Below, piece by piece: positions 51,689 to 58,069 of a stretch of 64,000 nt of DNA. The notes under the pieces were generated by a model. That model ran no database searches, had not been told where the DNA came from, and worked only from the letters and a program-made list of their open reading frames with translations. The position numbers and the translations under genes are program-made. Every line of letters starts with the position of its first letter. The first letter of the stretch is position 1. Source of the DNA: Actinoplanes oblitus (lineage in GTDB: Bacteria > Actinomycetota > Actinomycetes > Mycobacteriales > Micromonosporaceae); contig NZ_CP126980.1 of NCBI RefSeq assembly GCF_030252345.1, positions 5,719,501 through 5,783,500 of the forward strand, given 5' to 3'.

Positions 51689-51774
51689 CCGCCCAGCATG
51701 CCCCGCCCGGCATAACAGCGGGATGACAGCCTTCGTCGCGCCCCGGTTAGGCCCGGCTCCGTAGAACTTCCGGC

Positions 51775-52494
51775 ATGACAGCGACCATCGAAGTGAACGG
51801 ACTACGCAAGCGGTTCGGCACCGCGCTCGCCCTGGACGGGATGACGTTCGCGGTCCGGGGCGGTCATGTGACCGGGTTCGTCGGCCCGAACGGCGCCGGC
51901 AAGTCGACGACGCTGCGGGTGCTCACCGGGCTGGACCGGCCGGATGCCGGGACCGCGACGATCGGCGGCCGGCGGTACGCCACGCTGGCCAGGCCGCTGC
52001 GCCACGTCGGCGCGCTGCTCGACCCGCACGCGCCGCACCCGTCCCGGACCGGCCGGAACCACCTGTTGTGGCTGGCCCGTTCGCAGGACCTGCCGGCCGC
52101 CCGGGTGGACGAGGTGCTCGCCCTGACCGGTCTGGCCGACGCGGGACGGCGCCGGGCCGGCGGCTACTCACTGGGCATGCGGCAACGCCTCGGGATGGCC
52201 GCCGCGCTGCTCGGCGACCCGCCGGTGCTGCTGCTCGACGAGCCGTTCAACGGGCTCGACCCGGCCGGGATCGTGTGGATGCGCGACCTGCTGCGCGAGC
52301 TGGCCGGGCAGGGCCGGGCGGTGCTGGTCTCCAGCCACCTGATGAGCGAGCTGCAGGACATCGCCGGGCACGTGATAGTGGTCGGGCACGGCCGGGTGAT
52401 CGCCGCCGCCGAGGTGGGCGAGCTGCTCCACGCGTACGCAAGCCTCGAAGCGGCCTATCTGACGCTGACCGCGGGCGTGGGAGGCATCCGATGA
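51775..52494 (+). CDS. ABC exporter ATPase
   Basis: A 239-residue ATP-binding protein: Walker A GPNGAGKST (37-45), the signature YSLGMRQRLG, Walker B VLLLDEP, and switch His in LVSSHLM. It belongs to the CcmA/DrrA-like exporter ATPases often linked to antibiotic or lipid export. Its stop overlaps the start of the first permease gene (ATGA). The following permease genes are coupled in the same way. Confidence 0.94.
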   Translation: MTATIEVNGLRKRFGTALALDGMTFAVRGGHVTGFVGPNGAGKSTTLRVLTGLDRPDAGTATIGGRRYATLARPLRHVGALLDPHAPHPSRTGRNHLLWLARSQDLPAARVDEVLALTGLADAGRRRAGGYSLGMRQRLGMAAALLGDPPVLLLDEPFNGLDPAGIVWMRDLLRELAGQGRAVLVSSHLMSELQDIAGHVIVVGHGRVIAAAEVGELLHAYASLEAAYLTLTAGVGGIR

Positions 52495-53984
52495 TCCTGC
52501 GTGCCGAATGGGTCAAGTTCCGCACCGTGCCGGCCTGGATCGGTGGCATCGCGGCCGCCGGGCTGATCGTGGTGGCGCTCGGCTGCCTGGCCGCCGCCGG
52601 CACCCGGATGTCCTGCATGGACGGGACCCGCGAGGTGGCCTGCCCACCGGTGCCGGCCAGCCGGGACGGCATCGCGGTCGAGGACCAGTTCACCTTCACG
52701 CACCGCGCGCTCACCGGCGACGGCGCGATCACCGCGAAGGTCGGCGGCCTCGACGGCATCATCACCTACCCGCCGCCGAACCACGACGAGTTGGTCGCCG
52801 GGGTGGCGCCCTGGGCCAAGGCCGGCCTGCTGATCAAGAACGGCACCCGGCAGGGCGCCGACTACGCGGCGGTGATGCTCACCGGCGAGCACGGCGTCCG
52901 GATGCAGTCCGGTTTCACCGGCGACAAGGCGGCCGCCCACCAGCCGCCCACCCGGGAGGCCTGGCTGCGGCTCACCCGGCACGGCGACGAGATCACCGGC
53001 TACGTCTCGGCCGACGGCGTCACCTGGCAGAAGATCGATACGGTACGCCTCGACGACCTGCCCGACACGGTGCGGATCGGCCTGTTCGTCACCTCACCGA
53101 GCGGGATCAGCGTCGACGACAGCGCGCGCGGCGGGCACACCGTCGCCGCCCGGTTCACCCAGGCCAGTGCTCAGTTCTCCCACGTCGACCCGGGTGGCGG
53201 ATGGACCGACACGCTGGTCGGCTACACCTCGTACCGCACCACCTGGCAGCTCACCCACCCGCCCGGCCACACCGAGTCCGGCGGCGTGCTGACGGTCACC
53301 GGGACCGGCGACATCGCGCCCGCCAAGGAGGGCGGCATGCCGATCAGCTTCGTCCTCACCGGGGTCTACGCCGGCCTGCTGCCGCTGATCCTGGTGGCCG
53401 CGCTCTGCGGAACCGCCGAGTTCCGCCACGGGATGATCCGGACCACGCTCGCCGCGATGCCCCACCCGATCCGGGTCTCCGCCGCCAAGGCCGGCGTGAT
53501 CGGCGCGGTGTCGCTGCTCGCCGGCCTGCTGGCGGTCGGCGTGACGGTGGCCGTTACGTCGCGCATCCTGCACGCCCACGCCGTGGTGTCCCTGCCCGTA
53601 CCGTGGCTGACCAGCTTGCGAGTCACCATCGGCACGGCTCTGCTGTTGTCACTGGCCGCCATTTTCGCGTACGCCCTGGGCGCCCTCGTGCGCCGAGCCG
53701 TCCCCGTGGTGGTGGCTGTGACCGCTCTGCTGATCGCTCCCCCGATCCTGGCGGTCACCTCGGTGCTTCCGCCCGGCGCCGGAGCCTGGCTGCTGCGCTT
53801 GACCCCGGGTGCCGCCTTCGCCATCCAGCAGGAGGTTCCGGCGTATCCGCAGCTGTCCCGCCCCCAGACGGTCTTCGACGGCTACTTCCCGCTGTCGCCT
53901 TGGCTCGGGCTGGGCGTCCTGGCCTGCTACGCCGTGGTCGCCCTGGCCGCCGCCACCTGGCGCCTCCGGAGGGCCGTCGCATGA
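52491..53984 (+). CDS. ABC permease with large extracytoplasmic insert
   Basis: A 497-residue permease of the ABC-2 type. Residues 1-36 give a first membrane helix (LRAEWVKFRTVPAWIGGIA, as in the second permease). Residues 38-280 are a large outside domain with a concanavalin/DUF1349-like beta-sandwich (FTFTHRALTGDGAITAKVGG; WAKAGLLIKNGTRQGADYAA; GEIxGYVSxDGVTW-type turn). Five membrane helices follow (FVLTGVYAGLLPLILVAALC onwards). Such a sugar-binding-like insert in an ABC-2 permease is unusual and suggests recognition of a glycosylated substrate. The stop overlaps the next start. Confidence 0.88.
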   Translation: MILRAEWVKFRTVPAWIGGIAAAGLIVVALGCLAAAGTRMSCMDGTREVACPPVPASRDGIAVEDQFTFTHRALTGDGAITAKVGGLDGIITYPPPNHDELVAGVAPWAKAGLLIKNGTRQGADYAAVMLTGEHGVRMQSGFTGDKAAAHQPPTREAWLRLTRHGDEITGYVSADGVTWQKIDTVRLDDLPDTVRIGLFVTSPSGISVDDSARGGHTVAARFTQASAQFSHVDPGGGWTDTLVGYTSYRTTWQLTHPPGHTESGGVLTVTGTGDIAPAKEGGMPISFVLTGVYAGLLPLILVAALCGTAEFRHGMIRTTLAAMPHPIRVSAAKAGVIGAVSLLAGLLAVGVTVAVTSRILHAHAVVSLPVPWLTSLRVTIGTALLLSLAAIFAYALGALVRRAVPVVVAVTALLIAPPILAVTSVLPPGAGAWLLRLTPGAAFAIQQEVPAYPQLSRPQTVFDGYFPLSPWLGLGVLACYAVVALAAATWRLRRAVA

Positions 53985-54040
53985 GGGCCGCCCCGACTTT
54001 CACCGCAGCCTCCGTCCTCCCCAGCCGGGCCGTCGCATGA
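53981..54040 (+). repeat. coupled mini reading frame 1 (tandem copy)
   Basis: A 19-codon frame (MRAAPTFTAASVLPSRAVA, 19 residues) that starts in the ATGA of the permease stop and ends in the ATGA that opens the next mini frame. With the following copy it forms a tandem duplication of the sequence between the two permease genes. Whether the peptide is stable is unknown; its effect may be to pass ribosomes to the downstream gene. Confidence 0.55.
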
Positions 54041-54093
54041 AGGCCGCCTCGACCTTCACCGCGGCTTCCCTCCCCAGCCGGACCGTCGCATGA
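54037..54093 (+). repeat. coupled mini reading frame 2 (tandem copy)
   Basis: An 18-codon frame (MKAASTFTAASLPSRTVA) closely related to mini frame 1 and ending in the ATGA that starts the second permease gene. The motif GTCGCATGA-GGCCGC is thus present three times in 110 bp. Confidence 0.55.
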
Positions 54094-54782
54094 GGGCCGC
54101 GCTGCGAGCCGAATGGGCCAAACTGCGCACCGCGCCCGCCCTGCTCATCCCGCTGACCCTCACGATCCTGCTCACCGCCGCCGGCGCGGCGCTCGGCGAC
54201 CGCGGGATCGACCCGGTCCAGCTACGCCTGCTGGGTGTCCGCCTCGGACAGGCCGCCGTAGCCGCCGCCGGCGTCCAGATCCTCGCCGGCGAATACCGGA
54301 CCGGCCTGATCCGAGCCACCCTGCTCGCCGTCCCCCGCCGCCTCGCCCTGCTCACCGCCAAGGCCACCCTGCTCACCGCCGCCGTGGCTCCCGCAGCCCT
54401 ACTCGGCGTGGGCGCTGCCGTGCTGACCCTGCCGCCCACCACGCCGATGCTCCGGGCCGCCGCCGAGTCGGTCCTCTACCTGATCCTGATCGGACTCCTG
54501 GGCCTGGGCATAGCCGCCACCGTCCGCAGCTCCGCGGTGGCGGTCAGCATCGTCCTGGCGCTGCTCTATCTCATGCCGATGCTGCTCCAGATCCTTCCCG
54601 ACCCGGACTGGCAGCGCGCTCTCTACCGGCTGACGCCCGCCACCGCCGTCCAGGCCCTCACCACCACTGTCGACAACGCGTCCCTGTCGCTGTCCCCGTG
54701 GTCGGCCCTGGCCGTGGTCGCCACCTGGACCACCGTCGCCCTCGTCACCGGCGCCCTGACCTTCCACCGCCGAGACGCCTGA
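54090..54782 (+). CDS. ABC-2 permease
   Basis: A 230-residue membrane protein with six segments, starting MRAALRAEWAKLRTAPALLI. It shares the opening AEW(A/V)K(L/F)RT with the first permease and so belongs to the same exporter. Conserved blocks include EYRTGLIRATLLAVPRRLAL, then LTAKATLLTA. Its start lies in the ATGA of the second mini frame, so translation depends on ribosomes arriving from upstream. Confidence 0.9.
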   Translation: MRAALRAEWAKLRTAPALLIPLTLTILLTAAGAALGDRGIDPVQLRLLGVRLGQAAVAAAGVQILAGEYRTGLIRATLLAVPRRLALLTAKATLLTAAVAPAALLGVGAAVLTLPPTTPMLRAAAESVLYLILIGLLGLGIAATVRSSAVAVSIVLALLYLMPMLLQILPDPDWQRALYRLTPATAVQALTTTVDNASLSLSPWSALAVVATWTTVALVTGALTFHRRDA

Positions 54783-54944
54783 CCCTCCCCCGCGAAGTCC
54801 CCCGCGCGGGCCGGTCCCCGGGCGTGGGTGGTCCCCCTCGCGGGGCGGTCCCTCGCGGGGGCGGTCCCTCGCGGGGGGCAATCCTCCGCCCAACCAAGCG
54901 CCGCCCGGTCCCGGACCCAGCTGGCGCTCAGAATCGCCTCAACA

Positions 54945-55220
54945 GTCCCGAGACAACCACCAGCACCAGCCGACTCTCCACGGCTGGTCACCACGGTTGC
55001 CTCAAGACACCCGAGACGACCACCAGCACCAGCCAACCCCCACAGCTGGCCACCACGGTTGCCTCAAGACACCCGAGACAACCACCACCACCAGCCGACT
55101 CTCCACGGCTGGTCACCACGGTTGTGTCGAGGCACCCGAGACAACCACCACCACCAGCCAACCCCCACAGCTGGCCACCACGGTTGTGTCAGGGCGCTTG
55201 AGACAACCACCAGGACCAGC
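54945..55220 (+). repeat. tandem array, 62-63 bp unit, four to five copies
   Basis: CCAGCC-containing units recur at about 54966, 55029, 55091, 55154 and, degenerate, 55215 (steps of 63, 62, 63, 61). Each unit holds ACCAC(C/G)ACCAGCC, a CCAGC...GCTGG stem and ACCACGGTTG. Aligned to the array at 32.5-32.8 kb, the units share ACGGT, the CAACCA...CACCAGCC block and the GCTG end, with the same length. Confidence 0.85.
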
Positions 55221-55301
55221 TGGGGCGATGCGACAGCGGGTGCCGGTCTTCCGCACGGGCGCGGAGCAGGGCGTTGCCGGCGTCCAGATCTGGAGTGCTG
55301 G

Positions 55302-55706
55302 CTAGTCGCGCAAGGCGGCGGTGAGGTCGACCTCGACGAGCTGGCCGGTGTAGCCGAGAGCGGCCACGCCGACCAGGGTGCTGGCCGTGGTGAAGGCCGG
55401 GGCCAGGTCGGACTCGTTCAGCTGCTGCCAGACCGCGGACAGGACACCGCTGTCCGGGCTGACCACATAGATGACCGAGCGGACCACGTCGGCCGGGGTG
55501 GCGCCGGCCGCTGACAGGACAGCCAGCGAGTTCGCGATCACCTGGGCGGTCTGGGCGGCGTAGTCGCCGTCCGCCCCGACCATCCTGCCGGACAGGTCGA
55601 GCGGGCACTGGCCGGCCAGATGCGCCAGTCGCCCCGCCTCGGTGATCGTCACATGGCTGTAGCCGGCCGTCTCGTGCACCGATGCCGGATTGATCTTCTT
55701 GAGCAT
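55302..55706 (-). CDS. RidA/YjgF-family protein
   Basis: A 134-residue Rid-family protein (MLKKINPASVHETAGYSHVT at the start, HLAGQCPLDLSGRMVGADGD in the middle, VEVDLTAALRD at the end). RidA enzymes hydrolyse reactive imine/enamine intermediates. The diagnostic active-site Arg near residue 105 is not at the usual spot (the segment reads FTTASTLVGVAALGY), so this is probably a non-deaminase Rid relative. It lies between two repeat arrays and reads towards the first. Confidence 0.85.
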   Translation of the reverse strand: MLKKINPASVHETAGYSHVTITEAGRLAHLAGQCPLDLSGRMVGADGDYAAQTAQVIANSLAVLSAAGATPADVVRSVIYVVSPDSGVLSAVWQQLNESDLAPAFTTASTLVGVAALGYTGQLVEVDLTAALRD

Positions 55707-55982
55707 CCGGCCAGCATGGCGACCACGCCGCCCACCCGCGACCGATTAAAACCGGCATACCGGCCAACGCCGAGCGGTCACGACGCGCTTGGAAGCACCG
55801 CCGGTCACCGCGCAAGCCACCCGACAGCACCGCCGGTCACCGCGCAAGCCACCCGACAGCACCGCCGGTCACCGCGCAAGCCGCTCGACAGCAGAGCCGC
55901 TCAACAACAGAGCCGCTCACAGCACAAACCGCCCGACAGCACCGCCACTCACGGCGCAAGCGGGCGGGGAGCGCCGCCCGGG
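55707..55982. other. intergenic, occupied by a short tandem repeat
   Basis: No gene seen. The centre is a 32-bp direct repeat with degenerate continuations (listed separately). Ends just before the stop of the DinB-like gene. Confidence 0.5.
55796..55950 (+). repeat. 32-bp tandem repeat, three copies plus degenerate copies
   Basis: The units at 55796-55827, 55828-55859 and 55860-55891 contain CACCGCCGGTCACCGCGCAA; the first two are identical and the third differs at few positions. Decaying copies built on CGCTCAACA and CGCTCACAGCA continue to about 55950. Confidence 0.8.
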
Positions 55983-56651
55983 TCAGGGGACGAGCGGACC
56001 CGGCAGCGCCGCCCGGGCGGCCGCAGCGTCGCCGGACAGCTCGGACCAGGGCTTCCTGTTCCACAACGCGAGCATCAAGTCAGGCGCCGGACCGCGCAGC
56101 TCGACCACCGGCTCCCCCGGCCCGAACACCCACGAACGCCCGAGGTCATCAGCGGTGAACCGGACCGCCGCCGCCGGCTCAGCCATCCGCCCCAACTTCA
56201 CCTGGCGCGGCGCGAACGTGTCGAACACCTCGGCCACCCCGTCGCCGCAGAGCTCCGGGTCGAGGCGGCTCGGGATGCCCAGCGCGTGCTGCGCGTCCCA
56301 CCGGTGCACCAGCGTCTCCAGCCACCGGCGCCGCCGCCAGAAGCCCACGGTGCAGGGCGGCCAGAACGTCCACGCCTCGGTCGCCGGGTCCACGCTCAGC
56401 GCCTCGACCAGCCGGCGCGACGTCTCCGCCACATGGGGCGCGATGTCCTCGGGCGCGGGCGGGCTCGCATGACGCCCGTGTCGCTCCCGGACGGCCGCGA
56501 CCACCCACAGGTTGCCCTCGGCGACGTGCGCCGCCAGCTCGCGCAGCGTCCAGTCCCCACAGTGCTCGACCGGCGCGCTCAGCTCACCGCCCAGACACTC
56601 CTGGAACAGCTCCAGCTCCTCCCGGAGCAGCGCCAAGTGATCGATCTGCAT
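55983..56651 (-). CDS. DinB/maleylpyruvate-isomerase-like protein
   Basis: A 222-residue protein of the mycothiol-dependent maleylpyruvate isomerase superfamily: WTLRELAAHVAEGNLWVVAA has the first metal His, WRRRRWLETLVHRWDAQHA the second and third, and the C-terminal MDMPI_C-like domain follows (FTADDLGRSWVFGPGEPV). Actinobacteria hold many such proteins as thiol transferases or of unknown role. The ATG is at MQIDHLALLREE; longer starts were rejected for lack of a ribosome site. Confidence 0.85.
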   Translation of the reverse strand: MQIDHLALLREELELFQECLGGELSAPVEHCGDWTLRELAAHVAEGNLWVVAAVRERHGRHASPPAPEDIAPHVAETSRRLVEALSVDPATEAWTFWPPCTVGFWRRRRWLETLVHRWDAQHALGIPSRLDPELCGDGVAEVFDTFAPRQVKLGRMAEPAAAVRFTADDLGRSWVFGPGEPVVELRGPAPDLMLALWNRKPWSELSGDAAAARAALPGPLVP

Positions 56652-56829
56652 GGCCGGGACTCTACCGCCACCCCCCGACAGAACCGGGCCTCCCCGGATC
56701 AAAGGGCTTTCCGGTACGCGATGTAATCGTCCGACGTCGACGAATATGACTCAGGTGGTATGGCGGTGCCCCACGCCGGGTCACGCAGACTCAGGGCTGT
56801 CTAGACAACTCGGTGAACGGAGCACCCCC

Positions 56830-57963
56830 ATGCCCGTACGTCGTCCCCTCCCCATCCTGCTGTCCGTGCTCGCCTGCCTGCTCGCGCTGGTCGCGGTGCC
56901 GGCCTCGGCCGCGAGTTCGCTGACCGTGGCGCAGGCGATCGCCGGACAGAGCGGTACCGGCACGGTCCTCGGCTACATCGTCGGCGAGCCGACCGCGACC
57001 AGCACGGTCCGGTTCGGTGACTTCACCGGCGACACCGCCCTGGCCATCGCCGACAGCAGGACCGAGAGCAGCACCGCCAGGATGCTCTACGTCCAGCTCA
57101 CCAGCTCCTACCGGTCGGCGTTCGGCCTGCTCAGCAACCCCTCGCTGATCGGCCGGCAGCTGACCGTGACCGGGACGCTGACCGCGTACTTCTCGCATCC
57201 CGGCCTGAAGTCGCCCTCGGCGATGTCGCTGGGCACCACCCCGACGCCCGCGCCCACCCCGTCCGGCAGCACGGACGCCTACTACGCCACCGCCGCCGGC
57301 AAGTCCGGGGCGAGCCTCAAGGCCGCGTTGCACACGATCATCTCGACCGGGGTGACGAAGCTGTCCTACGACGCGGTCTGGGACGCGCTCAAGGTCACCG
57401 ATCAGGACCCGGCCAACTCGTCGAACGTCATCCTCGTCTACTCCGGGCTCAGCCGCGCCAAGTCGCTCAACGGCGGCGACACCGGCGACTGGAACCGCGA
57501 GCACGTCTGGGCCAAGTCACACGGCGACTTCGGCACCGCCGCCGGGCCCGGCACCGACCTGCATCACCTGCGACCGGAGGACGTCACGGTCAACGCCCTG
57601 CGCGACAACAAGGACTTCGACACCGGGGGCAGCGCGGTCAGCGGCGCCGCCGGCAACTACACCGACGCGGACTCCTGGGAGCCGCGCAACGCGGTGAAGG
57701 GCGACGTGGCCCGCATGATCTTCTACATGGCGGTCCGCTACGAGGGCGACGACGGCTGGCCCGATCTGGAGGTCGACGACTCGGTCACCAACGGCACCGA
57801 TCCCTACCTCGGGCGACTGTCGAAACTGCTGACTTGGAACGCGCAGGACCCGCCGGACACCTTCGAGAAGAACCGCAACCAGGTCATCTACGCGTCCTAC
57901 CAGCACAACCGCAACCCGTTCATCGACCACCCGGAGTGGGTTTCCGCCATCTTCGGCAGTTGA
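56830..57963 (+). CDS. secreted endonuclease I-family nuclease
   Basis: A 377-residue exported nuclease. A signal peptide occupies residues 1-29 (PLPILLSVLACLLALVAVPA). Residues 30-130 form an OB-like DUF6359 domain (GTGTVLGYIVGEPTATSTVR), a Pro/Thr linker follows, then an endonuclease I domain with the beta-beta-alpha-metal motif: NREHVWAKSHGDFG, then DLHHLRPEDVTVNALRDNKD, and closing YGHNRNPFIDHPEW-like segment (here YQHNRNPFIDHPEW). It degrades DNA or RNA outside the cell. The next operon begins about 100 bp downstream on the same strand. Confidence 0.9.
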   Translation: MPVRRPLPILLSVLACLLALVAVPASAASSLTVAQAIAGQSGTGTVLGYIVGEPTATSTVRFGDFTGDTALAIADSRTESSTARMLYVQLTSSYRSAFGLLSNPSLIGRQLTVTGTLTAYFSHPGLKSPSAMSLGTTPTPAPTPSGSTDAYYATAAGKSGASLKAALHTIISTGVTKLSYDAVWDALKVTDQDPANSSNVILVYSGLSRAKSLNGGDTGDWNREHVWAKSHGDFGTAAGPGTDLHHLRPEDVTVNALRDNKDFDTGGSAVSGAAGNYTDADSWEPRNAVKGDVARMIFYMAVRYEGDDGWPDLEVDDSVTNGTDPYLGRLSKLLTWNAQDPPDTFEKNRNQVIYASYQHNRNPFIDHPEWVSAIFGS

Positions 57964-58069
57964 CCGGCCCCTGACCGGATGGCGACAGAACACGTGGGCC
58001 GCCGTCCCCGCTTCCTAGCCTGGTGGCTACCGGCGATGGTCCGGTCAGGACCGATGGCGAGGTGACGCC

